This document shows, one piece after another, positions 21,543-32,025 of a stretch of 64,000 bases of DNA; the first letter of the stretch is position 1, and the number at the start of each line of letters is the position of its first letter. The position numbers and the translations under genes are program-made. Source of the stretch: Toxorhynchites rutilus septentrionalis (taxonomy: Eukaryota; Arthropoda; Insecta; Diptera; Culicidae); the NCBI RefSeq assembly GCF_029784135.1, contig NC_073746.1, forward strand, positions 114,140,035-114,204,034. The letters run 5' to 3'. The notes below the pieces were generated by a model. That model did no database searches. It saw nothing but the letters and a program-made list of their open reading frames with translations, and was not told the DNA's origin.

Positions 21543-24500
21543 CTAAAAGGACAATAAATTTCCACGACGATTATATTCTAACGCCATCTGACGAATAGGT
21601 TCTTGAAGACCATAATTAGTGCGATGCGCATCAACCCGTAGCAGATGTTGGTTCCGTCGAGGCCGAAGAGGGCAGTACAGCTGAAGTCGCGACAGAACAG
21701 CAGGGCAATCAAAGCATCCCGATAGGATTTTATGGACGGTCTTAACGGTAATATCCTTGCGTCGCTGCTCGAGAGGAGCTATGCCAACTAGCTGACAAAG
21801 ATCCTCATAAGGTGGCAAATTATTATAATTTCTCCAAGGCAGCATGCGGCAAATTCTACGAATGAAGCACTTTTGTATCCTTTCAATTCGAAGTATCCAG
21901 TACTCATAATGCGGATTCCAAACAACACAGCTTGTCTCAAGGATGGAACGAACTAATGAGCAATAGAGAGTTCGTAAAGTGCCAGGATCGCAAAATTCTC
22001 TACCGATTCGAAAGATTGTTCCGAGCTGACGGTACGCTTTATTGATGATGAATGTATAATGTTGTCTAAACGACATTGGGCTGTCCAAAACAACACCTAG
22101 GTTCGTCACGTTATCACTTCGCTGGAGTGACGAGCCATTAATGCTGTAATCGAAAACTATTGGTTGTTTTTTTCGGGTAAAACTGATAACAGTGCATTTC
22201 TGAATGCTGATTGTCATATGATTAAAGCTGCACCATTCCGCAAATAAATCAATCAAGCTTTGAAGTCTCAAACAGTCTCTGGTGGTCTCAATTGGCAGAT
22301 AAATTTTTACGTCGTCAGCGTAGCATAACCTTGTTCCATGAGGCAATAGTCGGGTGATGTCGTTAAAGAACAGCGAGAATAGCAAAGGTCCTAAAATGCT
22401 ACCTTGCGGTACTCCGGAACCATTCTGGAACCACCTCGATTGGGAGGAACCCACTCTCACGGAAATTTTGCGACCGCGTAGATATGTGCTTAGCCACGAA
22501 AGCAAACTAGATGATGCTCCTAATTTGTTGAGTTTGGCAAGCAAAATTCCATGATCAACACGATCAAATGCCGCTTTCAGATCGGTATAAATAGTGTCGA
22601 TCTGATTACCCTGTTCCATACTACGCAAGCATAGCGATGTAATTTCCAATAAATTTGTTGAAACTGATCGACCAGGGTAAAACCCATGTTGTGCAGTAGA
22701 AATGTAGCTTTTCACCCGAAACAGTAAATGATCATAAACAATGGCCTCAAGCACCTTAGAGCAAGCGCACAGGGAAGTGATTCCACGATAGTTCTCCACA
22801 CTATGCTTATCTCCTTTTTTAAACACAGGGAACATAAATGATGATTTCCAACTTTCAGGAAACTTGTTCTTTCGTAAAGATATGTTGAATATTGTAGCGA
22901 TCGGAGATTTTAGTGTTTCACAACATTTTTTCAATAAAGCAGCAGGAATACCATCAGGCCCAGGACAATAAGATTGTTTCAATTTGGAAACCGCACAAGC
23001 AACATCCTCTGCAACAACGGAAGGAGTTCCGACTGAAAATCCGTCGCTAGCAACGTAACGCAAAGCATTATCAGGTGGTATTGATTCCATGCTGAATACA
23101 CTCAAAAAGTATTTCGCAAACAAAGCACATTTACTACTGGTGGAAGACGCCACTTCATCATTTAGGAACATAGTCGACGGCAAGCCATTCTCATTGCGTT
23201 TATTATTAACAAATCGCCAAAAATGCTTAGGGTTGCCATGAATATTACGTTCTGTGTTACGCACATAGTTAAAGTATAGCACTTTGTTGAGGGTTCTATA
23301 TTCCCGACTAGCCAATTTGAAAAGGTGACAATTGTAAGCACTTCTGATTGAATGATAAGCGCGAAGGCAAGCATTTTTGCGGCGTTTTAGACGGCTAAGT
23401 TCCTGATTTCCCCATACAGGTTTACGGCGTGGACGAACCCGAGGGACATGTCGAAAGATTAATTCTTGAATCATAGCGGTGAAGTTATCAACTACATCAT
23501 CAGCATCAGAACAGCTCGTCAAAAATGTCCAATCAGCATTGTAAAGGTCAGTATTAATTGCATCATAATCGCCTCGCCGAAAGTCAAACGCATTGGGATC
23601 AAATTCGTCGTTAAATAAAACACCGATAGGCTTGTCGTATCTAACCATGAGGGGGGGATGATGAGAGTCAATATTGCACAGCACATCAAGTGCCGTTGTC
23701 ACTGAGCAAGCTAGTAGAGCACTATGATTGACGAAAATAAGATCCAAGAGCCGACCATTGTGATTAACCACTGAATTGATTTGGTGAAGACCGTTTAAAG
23801 CAACGCCATCTAGAAGACAGGAACTGCCAGCATTAACATGAGAATGCGTAGTATCGACCACTAAATATCTGTTGTTTGCGTTCAATTTCCAGGATAGACC
23901 AGCGCGGTTGTAATCACCAAACAGTAACAGATCATCATCAGGGTTGAGAGCCTCGTTCGCTTTTATAGTTGACGATATATGACGTTCGATTACTTCAGTC
24001 TCATTGTATAAGTTGGGTGGAACATAAATAACTCCAATCGCCAACTTCAAGGTTCCATTCCAAATAGATATCCATAGTTGCTCAAGTGACTCATCCGTAG
24101 CATTGAATAATAAAGCAGACGAAAAACAACGTCGAACTGCTATGAGCACGCCACCGCCAGATGACTTATTACTGGTAACTGGACTGCGATCAGTACGAAA
24201 GACGGTGTAGTCCTCACCAAACAGCTGGTTAGAAATAATCTGTGAGTCAAGCCATGTTTCGGTGAGAACGATACAATCATACGGTGATTGCCAGTTGCCA
24301 GATACTGCCAGTCTGAATTCCGAAATTTTACTACGAAGACCTCGAGTATTCTGGTAATAGAAAAGCGTAGGCTCAGGAGCAGGGACGCTCGACTGAGGCA
24401 GACGTCCAGCGACGTCAGCGAATGATGAGCTATGGCTGAAAGAGACATAATGATCTTTTTGCAAATTCATAGAAGGCATCAACTTAACTGGATTGGGGGC

Positions 24501-24617
24501 CCGGTGGCCCCCAGAGTCCACCGATGGATGATCATTCAAATTTAAGCTGGCTGACGTGATGAAAGAATAGGCGTTGATAGGTCGATTCGTGGAAGACTTT
24601 GAATGACGCGAAGGCAA
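21543..24617 (-). CDS. CR1 ORF2: AP endonuclease and reverse transcriptase
   Basis: Open for 1,024 codons, the usual size for CR1 ORF2. The upstream codon is TTG. The first ATG is at 24,479, giving about 978 residues. The N-terminal endonuclease would nick the target DNA: Y-Q-N-T-R-G-L-R-S-K, L-T-E-T-W-L, F-G-D-Y-N and an I-D-S-H-H-P motif in place of the common S-D-H. The reverse transcriptase copies element RNA at the nick: P-G-P-D-G-I-P, N-Y-R-G-I-T-S-L, D-L-K-A-A-F-D-R-V, S-G-V-P-Q-G-S-I-L-G-P and the catalytic C-Y-A-D-D-V. A C-terminal CR1 region follows. No internal stop is present. The start overlaps the end of ORF1 in another frame, as is common in this group. It could still be active in trans if transcribed. 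Confidence 0.9.
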   Translation of the reverse strand: MPSRHSKSSTNRPINAYSFITSASLNLNDHPSVDSGGHRAPNPVKLMPSMNLQKDHYVSFSHSSSFADVAGRLPQSSVPAPEPTLFYYQNTRGLRSKISEFRLAVSGNWQSPYDCIVLTETWLDSQIISNQLFGEDYTVFRTDRSPVTSNKSSGGGVLIAVRRCFSSALLFNATDESLEQLWISIWNGTLKLAIGVIYVPPNLYNETEVIERHISSTIKANEALNPDDDLLLFGDYNRAGLSWKLNANNRYLVVDTTHSHVNAGSSCLLDGVALNGLHQINSVVNHNGRLLDLIFVNHSALLACSVTTALDVLCNIDSHHPPLMVRYDKPIGVLFNDEFDPNAFDFRRGDYDAINTDLYNADWTFLTSCSDADDVVDNFTAMIQELIFRHVPRVRPRRKPVWGNQELSRLKRRKNACLRAYHSIRSAYNCHLFKLASREYRTLNKVLYFNYVRNTERNIHGNPKHFWRFVNNKRNENGLPSTMFLNDEVASSTSSKCALFAKYFLSVFSMESIPPDNALRYVASDGFSVGTPSVVAEDVACAVSKLKQSYCPGPDGIPAALLKKCCETLKSPIATIFNISLRKNKFPESWKSSFMFPVFKKGDKHSVENYRGITSLCACSKVLEAIVYDHLLFRVKSYISTAQHGFYPGRSVSTNLLEITSLCLRSMEQGNQIDTIYTDLKAAFDRVDHGILLAKLNKLGASSSLLSWLSTYLRGRKISVRVGSSQSRWFQNGSGVPQGSILGPLLFSLFFNDITRLLPHGTRLCYADDVKIYLPIETTRDCLRLQSLIDLFAEWCSFNHMTISIQKCTVISFTRKKQPIVFDYSINGSSLQRSDNVTNLGVVLDSPMSFRQHYTFIINKAYRQLGTIFRIGREFCDPGTLRTLYCSLVRSILETSCVVWNPHYEYWILRIERIQKCFIRRICRMLPWRNYNNLPPYEDLCQLVGIAPLEQRRKDITVKTVHKILSGCFDCPAVLSRLQLYCPLRPRRNQHLLRVDAHRTNYGLQEPIRQMALEYNRRGNLLSF

Positions 24618-25248
24618 GCGACTTCAGATCAGCGTCTTTTTTAATTAATTTTTTAACAATGGGCTGAGCACCAGGCAGACATGTCACCACAAGAGTAGCA
24701 ACCTCAGCTTCGGTAACGTGAGGGGCAATACGTGATAGGTATAACCAGAATTTTTCAACTGGTTAAGGTACAGTTTCAATGGCAACAGAAACTTCATCAG
24801 CTGACCGGGTACCTCCAAACAGATTTTTATTGGATTTCGCTTGTTTCGGTGTAGTATCCGGTGAACGTACTCTTGGACGTTTGTTTGTACGATGATTTGA
24901 TGAGATAGCAGGCGTTGCAACGGACAACAATTTTTCGGAAACAGATTTCATGAATGCATTGGTTTGCGCAAGTTCATCTTTTATACCATTCATGCAGCAA
25001 CTGATCACATCAGATACTGAAGAGACTACAGCATTGCTTAAATCTTGCGAAGCATGATTTTTCATTTGATCGACAGATTTTCGGCAATCAGCGCAGAACC
25101 ATAATAAGTTCGATTGTCCGTTGACGAAATCGAGATTTGAACGAATCCAGCCGAAGCATTTTATATGAGCAACAGAATCGCACAGATAGCATTTTATCAA
25201 ATTAAGGTTTTTGATTGGTTCGGCGCATTCATAGCAGCTCTTGTCCAT
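24532..25248 (-). pseudogene. CR1 ORF1 with PHD-type finger, premature stop
   Basis: Starts with ATG at 25,248. A C4HC3 PHD-like finger uses C5, C8, C20, C23, H28, C31, C52 and C55. A middle region rich in S, N and K contains N-K-R-P-R-V-R-S-P. The frame stops with TAA at 24,763-24,765, after 161 codons. The same frame then continues in sense (V-E-K-F-W-L-Y-L-S-R-I, V-K-K-L-I-K-K-D-A-D-L) until TGA at 24,532. That downstream part resembles the conserved C-terminal module of CR1 ORF1 proteins, so the TAA is a nonsense mutation. ORF1 proteins of this group bind nucleic acid and package element RNA. ORF1 is defective while ORF2 remains open. Confidence 0.75.
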
Positions 25249-25444
25249 GATCGAGCTTTAATGTACGCAAATAGAATAACTAAAGGCGATTGTGGTGCGA
25301 AACGAAGATTACAGTATTTGCACAAAGATGGCACTTCGAGAGAAACAGTGCGTAGGAAAGTCTCAGATGATATGGATTGAATAAACACACGGATTTGTCT
25401 CAGATAATGAGACAAGAATGTTGATCATGTTGGGTAACTAATGT

Positions 25445-26070
25445 TTGGAGAGCTATGTGCAACAATTCGCTGATGCTAACCTTGATGTGAAAGATTTTGA
25501 AGACTTTCTGGAGAAGCCTGAGGATGTTTACGTTGGTATCGATGCAGAAGAAGCTGAAAAAGGATTGAATGCAGCTAGGAAGCTAACCTTCAAATCGATT
25601 TGCCGTGAATTCTATATTGAACTTGTGAAATAGGTTTCAAAGCGATCCTAAAATTTTCGTCAAGCTACCAAACCTTAATGATTTGATGCGCCAATTTCCT
25701 CGATTCGTTGAAGTAGCTAAAAGGCAATGTTTGGATAACGATTTCAGGCTACTCAAGACGAATCTTGTGGGGCAAAAATTGAGTGACTCAGATATAACTC
25801 GATCCCAGCTGTTGGAGGTCAAAAGGCGAGATGAGAAATTTTTGTATTCATTGCTAAGGTCGTTTGTACGACACTTTTTGATAACATTCATCAACGTGTA
25901 TTGAGCGAATATTTTAGCTGCCACCAAAACAAAGTCCGGAAATCGGTTGGCACACACAGTTTTAAACTCTTTTTTGAAAGCGAAGAATTATGTATCGGCT
26001 CAAGGAGGAGCTTGAAGGATGAAATTGACGAAAAATTTGAAGGTAAAGTTCAAGAAAACCATGTATAAAC
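25445..26070 (+). pseudogene. hAT-like transposase, right fragment
   Basis: Degenerate coding in more than one frame after the CR1 insertion. Recognisable stretches are E-D-V-Y-V-G-I-D-A-E, L-T-F-K-S-I-C-R-E-F-Y-I-E-L-V-K (ends at 25,633), and later K-S-V-G-T-H with F-E-S-E-E-L-C-I-G-S. The last two motifs also occur in the shorter relative at about 31,130-31,200, which supports common descent. Multiple frameshifts and stops are present. The assignment to hAT rests mainly on the element's ends and 8-bp duplication, with the protein similarity as support. Confidence 0.5.
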
Positions 26071-26519
26071 ATAATACAATTCAGAGAATTATGAGAAAAT
26101 CTTTTTATGATTTGTTTTGTTGTATTGATACGAATTTAACAACCCATAAGTAAGAAAAATAGATTCAAAATGATAATAAACCTTTATTTTATTTTTCCCT
26201 CAATTTTTCGATTAAGATTTTTTTGCTCAAAATACAGATATACAGTTTTTTTTGAGAAAACTTTACAGAATTTAATCTGACAACCTTGGATATCATGATT
26301 GTAGCAGGAAAAAAATCGGTTAATCGATTGTTAGAATATAGGTTGCATCTTAAACTAATAATTCATTGTTTGTTAGATTTTTACACAGATTTTCAAAACT
26401 GCTCGGTTTATTATTACGCGGATTTTGGAATTTACGAGTTTTTTTACGCGGATTTTGGAATTTACACGGTTTTTGTTTACGCGGCACGTATCCCCAGCGT
26501 GAATAGCGACTCTAGTGTA

Positions 26520-27314
26520 CTTGGAAAAAGGCATTGTTTAGGTTATAATCATTGCCGAAAACAAAACAAGTTTTTTAAACCTCAAAATTTTCATTTAATC
26601 AAGACAACATGTCTGTACTTTACACTCTAACCTATTCACCACATGGTAATTTCGTAGCAATTCTTGATACGAAATATATCTTTAAATAAGACTTATAAAA
26701 TAATAAATTATGTATAGATAAGTTGTTTCAACTTGTGTTGAGTTTTTATCGAGTATACATGACGATATGTTTCTGTATTTAACAAATTTAATGTGCATTC
26801 GTAAACAAAAATCATACTCATTGCTATAAACGAAACAAAAATTGACTGTGTTACAGTGTCAAATGCGCGAATAAAAGTACGTCAAAATGTTTGCATGCAT
26901 GGAGCAAACTTCTAACTCTCTCAGACTAAATGTCAGCTCGGAATTGTGCTGAAAAAAACCGACTTGGTTGTAGAGCTGTTCCCCACAATCACGTTATCCA
27001 CAATAATGCTGTCATATCAATGCACGAGAATATTACACTACATGATAAAATGAAATTGAATCTTTTAAGTATACACAGAAAGTTTTTTCTGATAATAAGA
27101 GAAAGTCTCGAAGTCTCTTATGTTGCTCTTGTATATTGCTATGGCATTGATATTAAACACAAACTCGCTCACTCGCTTTATGAATGCTGTATGAGTGGAT
27201 ACCACTTTGAATCATACTTTTAAGCTCATTTTAAGTAATGTATGAAAATGTCGAAAAATGTGCTGAATATTTATTTTGGGTGTACAAATCGGCTTTTGAA
27301 TTTATTTTTTTTTA
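26520..27314. other. No gene; contains decayed SINE-like family T copy
   Basis: AT-rich. Bases about 26,890-27,075, read on the minus strand, resemble the foldback arm at 36.5-36.84 kb (GAATATTACACTACATGATA at about 27,028; CACAATTCCGAGCTGACAT complement at about 26,935). This is a decayed copy. Nothing else was recognised. Confidence 0.45.
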
Positions 27315-27585
27315 CAGTAGTTTATTATGATTCCGTTTATATTATAGTAACCGCTTACTATGACGTAATTACACAACGAAGTTTGGTTTTATTTAAAATT
27401 CTTTGTAAAATATCAGGATTTAATGACCCCCTTTACAGTGACATGTCGCTTGTTATGACCCATTTTTTATAAATTATGTCCGGTTAAAATGACCGACATT
27501 TTTCCACAAGACGCTCTGTATGACATCCGCTTATTATGACGCGTTTATCAGTTCCCTTCGATGTCATTATAAACGTATTCCACTG
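27315..27585. mobile_element. TA-flanked MITE with TTATTATGAC repeats
   Basis: A 271-bp element beginning CAGTAGTTTATTATGATTCC and ending with the complement of CAGTGGAATACGTTTATAAT, with TA on both sides (27,313-27,314 and 27,586-27,587). The interior repeats TTATTATGAC-like words (CCGCTTATTATGACG, TATGACCCATT, AATGACCGAC). The form recalls pogo/Tc1-related MITEs. There is no coding capacity. The end match is imperfect. Confidence 0.65.
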
Positions 27586-27587
27586 TA

Positions 27588-29045
27588 TTTATGATAACTT
27601 ACCATAATAATAAAGATTAACACCATTGTACGACGAGAATTTGTAGACAAAAAAAATGCAGGAGTTACTTCAACCAATATTCGTACTTATAAGTGATAGC
27701 TCATAATTACTATACGTACTTCCAGCAATTATAAAAAAAAAAATTTTTTCGGGTTATTTGCTCAATGAGGCACAAGCAAACTGCTTTTCGCGAAGGATAG
27801 GGACCGCACAAAAAATCGCCTAAAAAACAAAAAGGCTTCCTCAAGTAAACCACCCAAATCCTAATGATTCCATTCGTGATCAATGTTCGATTTCATTTTG
27901 TTTTCCTTCTATACGTTAAGACATGTTGCCTCTCCGTTTTTTTAAACAAAATCGCAAAAAAAAAATCGCATATAAAAAAGAGCACAGTTTTTACTGTACA
28001 TAAACATTATGCTGAAAACATTGGAAAAATGAAGACATACTCAGATCCGAGTATCGGACGAATTGGGAATATCAAAATTATTTTATGTTCATTGAAACAT
28101 GTTCAATTTCCATATTTCCATACAATTTCCAAATATGAAACGAGAAAAAAAATAATAATATGTGTTTAGCACAATATGACAAAAAAACATTATGAAGAAA
28201 GCGATATTCAACCTGAGTCAAATGATTCATCAAGAATCAAACCTCATGAATATTCAATCATTAACCAAGAAGCAGCCGTTACATGATTTACAGTAAATTA
28301 ACTTAAAAAGCACTGGATAAACACAGAAAATTATCCAATTCGTCCAATTTCACTCTAATGAATGAAAAATCGAAGACGATTAACTGCTAACATCATAGCA
28401 TGAAAACTCAGCTCTAATGAACTTGAAAACGAAATAGGAAGCAACTGTTTCCCGAAGTTGAAGTGTCAAAACGAAAGGAGCATGGATTACATTAATTGTC
28501 TGAAAGTGACATTCAAAATCAAGGTAAGACAACCAGAGAATTTTTTGTAACAAATTGCGAATGACGATGAGAAGTTGATCTAGTACGGAAATGTGAACCA
28601 CATTACCTTAATAGCTATAAAAAATTCATTCAAATATAATACTTTACAGCAAATCCATGATGAAAAAATATGGTTCGATTTTGGTCAAACTAGTATATTT
28701 ATTTCTTATCAAAAAAATTTAGATCTAATAATGAAGGTCCCCGCCTCATTCCCCTACATAGGATTGAGTTGGTCGATTATCTAGTTGATAATTAATTGAT
28801 ACAAAAAAAAACGAACTGATTTAATCTACAGATAGGAAATCACCTCATTTCGATACCGGTGTTTCACTGAGCTTCATCTATTGAAAAGTTTCATTGAACA
28901 TGCTTGAAAAAAGTAAACAGTAAATCTTTCCGTTCAGCCAAGTCACAAGAAAAAAAAACACTTGTTGCCCCGTCAAGCCATCCCATAGCATCTTTTGAGT
29001 TCACTGTAATCTGACTGCCAAATTTGTCAGACTAACTGTTTTAAT
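27588..29045. other. No gene recognised
   Basis: Very AT-rich sequence. A 101-codon plus-strand frame at 27,864-28,169 has no recognisable motif. No transposon ends were found. Confidence 0.45.
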
Positions 29046-29275
29046 CTACAGATTATTCAAACATTTGACACGTTGAATGAATTTCAGGTTGTAACCTTCT
29101 CGTTCATTCTGACGATTGTCTGCTTGATCCTTCAGAAAAATCTCATGGGCCTTCTTCATTCGACAACATTCGCTCTCTCGATCTTCAGCCAAACCTCAAT
29201 CATAACTGTGTTTCTTTTTATCAAGAGTTGCATATTCAATTCCACAATAAGAACAAACTTTACTATGTTCCAATC
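29046..29275 (-). pseudogene. Coding relic with a CxxC zinc-finger-like start
   Basis: On the minus strand the frame reads S-K-V-C-S-Y-C-G-I-E-Y-A-T-L-D-K-K-K-H-S, a C2H2-like pattern, then a TGA. It continues in the same frame with G-L-A-E-D-R-E-S-E-C-C-R-M-K and on through E-I-F-L-K-D-Q-A-D-N-R-Q to a TAG at 29,046. The composition looks like real protein interrupted by one stop. I do not recognise the family. It may be a transposase or retroelement relic, or a pseudogene fragment. Confidence 0.35.
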
Positions 29276-29659
29276 GCTATCACAATTCAGATTTCTCATG
29301 GCTGCAATAACGCGCGCGAGCTCAAACTTATGTAGACAACAAACTATTTTCTTTTTTTTTCTTTTAATTTAAATAAACATATAAAAAATCCTTTATTATT
29401 ATTGAGACAAAAATGGCAGTTCATTCTTCCATACACATACAAATACAAATCATAAAAATTCGTCAAAAACTGATTCGTCAATTACAATCTCAATAATCAA
29501 ATTGCATTTTTGACATGTGAATTGCCGTTTAAAATCCGCTCCAGTTTTTATTATGTTTGAGATTTTTTTTATTGTTAATTTTTTTGTGCTTTAAGACAAA
29601 AAGAGACTCTTGTTGTTCATATATATTTTAAAAATATTTGTGCTTACCATATTATTGGG
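29276..29659. other. No gene recognised
   Basis: AT-rich, with poly(T) runs. Nothing recognised. Confidence 0.45.
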
Positions 29660-30060
29660 TTCTGTGTTATGGCTCAATACTACCATGCGTCTACAATGGT
29701 TCATTCTGATGAAAATATTGAACTAATGGAGACGCATGGTTGGTTTTTGGGAGAAAATATTCAAACATATTTGTTCTTTAAGGTTTTAGATCTATCGGAC
29801 TAAAAGAGACATCAGATTTTAAATTTGGTTCAGGGAAAGTTCTGCTTTTTTTTCCCTAAAGAATTATTCGTACCTTCCTTTTTTTAGATATCAGCAACCT
29901 TATCAACACAGGATTTACTGTGAAAAATAAAGCTCTGGTTTAATGATCCTCACAATCATTTAAATTTTAAAATTATATTTTTTCAAATTTCACCCTTACG
30001 ATTCATTCATTCATTCAGTCAATATGCTAATTTTTTTAATTTGTCATATTTGAACCGCTT
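29660..30060 (+). repeat. Dispersed repeat family R, copy 1
   Basis: Carries the inverted pair CCATGCGTCTACAATG and AATGGAGACGCATGG (about 29,673-29,740), followed by GAGAAAATATTCAAA and TTAAGGTTTTAGATCTATCGG. The same order appears at 30,705-30,774 and 32,487-32,640. Noncoding, end points unknown. Confidence 0.5.
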
Positions 30061-30704
30061 CTCTCAGGTGCAATCGATGATTTTAAAAAAATATGTATGT
30101 TTGTAAACTACCCGACAGATTTTTTTTGTATCAGGTGAAGGATATTCGAATAAACGTTTTTGGAAAAACTGTATACTGCTCCCCAATTGTCCACCAATAG
30201 AAAAAAAAATTGAAAAAATATGATCATGATTTTTGGATTGTCGAGACCAAACAGGAGAAACTTGCTTTTTATATGATTTTCAGAAAGATGAACCTTTTAT
30301 CCATAACATACCAGCAATTCTATATTTCGGAAATGAAAAAAAAAACATAAGTTTAAATATTTTAAAAAAATCAGTTTTCTAAAAATGATATAAAAAACTA
30401 AATCTCTTAGGTCTTGACACCTTGAAAACCAGATAAACGAACATTTTGAAATTTTTGTTTTGCCAGTGTTTCTATTTTTCTTGTTTTTGAGCTTAGAGAA
30501 AAAAAGGCTTGAAAGATTATAAAATGCCTTATCAAATAATCAGAATTTTTTTTTTTGTTTTCAAGGGACACATTTTCTGATTTTGGATATCGTTCCTTAA
30601 AAATACCATGGATTTCTGCTGGTTGAGAACATCAATGGTATAACAATTGCCTACTTTCAGGCAAAAACTTCAGACAAGTTTTGTTTTTTTGTGGCTTTCA
30701 GTTG
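30061..30704. other. No gene recognised
   Basis: AT-rich sequence with many homopolymer runs and no recognisable coding frame. Confidence 0.45.
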
Positions 30705-30774
30705 TTGAACCAATGGAGACGCATGATTGATTTCAGGCGAAAATATTCAAAACTATTTCCTGAGGTTTCCCAGG
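30705..30774 (+). repeat. Dispersed repeat family R, truncated copy 2
   Basis: Matches CCAATGGAGACGCATGATTG and the following GAAAATATTCAAAACTATTTC of copy 1, then stops abruptly where the hAT-like element B begins. Confidence 0.45.
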
Positions 30775-31450
30775 CAGGGTTGCCACATATACAGGATATT
30801 CTGTATTTAACAGAATTTTCGCCAAATGGCAGATACAGAATCTGTATATACAGAATTTCAGATTTTCAGCAAAGATACAGAATTTTAGATTTGTTTTAAA
30901 TTCAAATTTAAATATTAATTACAATGCATTTTCTGTCTACATTCTTACTAATAAACTTAATTTTTTTTCTTTGAGCCATGAAGATACCTTGATGTATGAA
31001 AACGTTGAACCACTTTCACTTCACCTTTCCACTCCGACTAAGGTTGTTTGTGGGAAACTTTTTGATAATTCCACATTCATCATCGTATGTAGAGTGAATA
31101 TTCTCGCATTACAATGCCAAAAAAACAAAGTTCAGAAATCGGTTGGCTTCCACAATGATGGACTCTATTTTGAAAGCGAATAACTATGTATCGGCTCAAG
31201 GAAGAGCGTCAAGGATGAGATTGACAGAAAATGAAGCCAAAGTTCAACAAAAACATGTATAAACATCATACAATTTACTATGAGAAAACATTTTTATGAT
31301 TTTTTGTTGTTGTGTTGATACGACTTTAACAAACCATAAATAAGGAAAATAAATTCGAAATAGAAAAAAGCTTTCTTTTCACTTTTTTGAGTTTGTTTTT
31401 TGATACAGATTTTTTCACAAAATTTTACAGAATTAAATGTGACAACCATA
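30775..31450 (+). mobile_element. hAT-like element B, internally deleted
   Basis: Left end CAGGGTTGCCACATATACAG and right end GTGACAACCATA form short imperfect inverted repeats. The interior has the same CTGTAT/ATACAG-rich subterminal blocks as element A. A coding relic at about 31,127-31,200 reads K-S-V-G-F-H and F-E-S-E, followed by L-C-I-G-S, parallel to element A. At 676 bp it is a deletion derivative. No matching 8-bp duplication is visible, so the flanks may have decayed. Confidence 0.6.
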
Positions 31451-31622
31451 GCATATATTTCGTTCGGAAAGTTCATACTCTGTTTTACATAACATCAGAA
31501 TTATTTATATCTTCGTTTTCGAGACATATTTTTTCAGAAAGCGAAACATTGGCATACCATACATGCTATACCAGCCATGTGACTCAGTTTAATTTTTTAA
31601 ACCTATAAAATTTTCGCCTCAA

Positions 31623-31872
31623 CACGTTGCGCCCCGCGTCGGTTAGGAGTGCGTTGATCACTAAGATTGACAGTTGCGAAATAAGAAAATAAAAAATATG
31701 TTTTATTTTCGGATGTGTTACAAAATGTGACTACTTTGAAAAATTAAAATTCTGACGGTTTTTTTTATACAAAAAATATATTTGGGTACTGGGACCGACA
31801 CATATATCGTGCAACCCACGTTGATGCGGGCTGATTGAAAAGTGCAAGAAGAACATTGCGGGGCTCAACGTG
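31623..31872. mobile_element. TTAA-type MITE, CACGTTG(C/A)GCCCC ends
   Basis: Begins CACGTTGCGCCCCGCG and ends with the complement of CACGTTGAGCCCCGC. The right flank is TTAA (31,873-31,876). The left flank is TCAA, one base from TTAA. TTAA duplication is the hallmark of piggyBac-type insertion. It is 250 bp, noncoding, and has a diverged copy at 37,369-37,590. Confidence 0.65.
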
Positions 31873-31876
31873 TTAA

Positions 31877-32021
31877 CCCTTTAAAAGGCCGTGGAAACCA
31901 GCTAAGGGATCGGCTTCAACTTCTGAGAACATAATCCTTACATGAGGAAGAACACCTTCGAAAAATGTTTAACTATTGAAACAGTTGAAAAAATAGGTGG
32001 CAATATAGTTGCCACTGTCCG
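31877..32021. mobile_element. Short TTAA-bounded segment of family P
   Basis: Lies between two TTAA sites (31,873-31,876 and 32,022-32,025). It starts CCCTTTAAAAGGCCGTGG, like the terminus of family P, and ends with GGCAATATAGTTGCCAC near 32,000. It appears to be a second, shorter family P-related element sharing its flanking TTAA with both neighbours. Confidence 0.45.
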
Positions 32022-32025
32022 TTAA

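Larger units (their letters stand above)
21284..25400 (-). mobile_element. CR1-type non-LTR retrotransposon
   Basis: About 4.1 kb on the minus strand. ORF1 has a PHD-type finger, ORF2 has endonuclease and reverse transcriptase domains, and a 3' UTR ends in short AAAT repeats (plus strand TTTATTTATTTATTTATT at 21,293-21,310) instead of a long poly(A). PHD-type ORF1 plus a microsatellite 3' end are typical of the CR1/L2 group. The 5' boundary is uncertain, between the ORF1 start at 25,248 and about 25,440 where hAT coding resumes. The element is probably near full length, which is unusual for a group that is mostly 5'-truncated. Confidence 0.85.
20920..26288 (+). mobile_element. hAT-like element A, itself split by CR1
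   Basis: Ends are CAAGGTTGCAAAT on the left and CAAGGTTGTCAGAT (complement) on the right. Flanks are GAAATCAT (20,912-20,919) and GATATCAT (26,289-26,296), an 8-bp target duplication with one mismatch, as expected for hAT. It was inserted into the MITE. Both termini contain CTGTAT/ATACAG-rich subterminal sequence. Remnants of a transposase lie on either side of the CR1 insertion. A shorter relative is at 30,775-31,450. Confidence 0.82.
20672..26517. mobile_element. TA-flanked MITE, second copy, split by nested elements
   Basis: The left part (20,672-20,919) begins CACTAAAGTAGCTTTTTACG and carries TTTACGCGG units. The right part (26,289-26,517) ends with the complementary terminus and ACGCGG units. 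TA flanks lie at 20,670-20,671 and 26,518-26,519. Joined, the two parts match the reverse complement of the intact 460-bp copy at 17,165-17,624, including the central GAGAAATAAAAGGAGATACA block. The sequence between them is a later hAT-like insertion. This is the outermost layer of a three-part nest. Confidence 0.88.

Noticed and set aside
21543..25248. Jockey-type retrotransposon
   Set aside because: The endonuclease and reverse transcriptase alone would allow it, but the PHD-type ORF1 and AAAT-repeat 3' end fit CR1 better.
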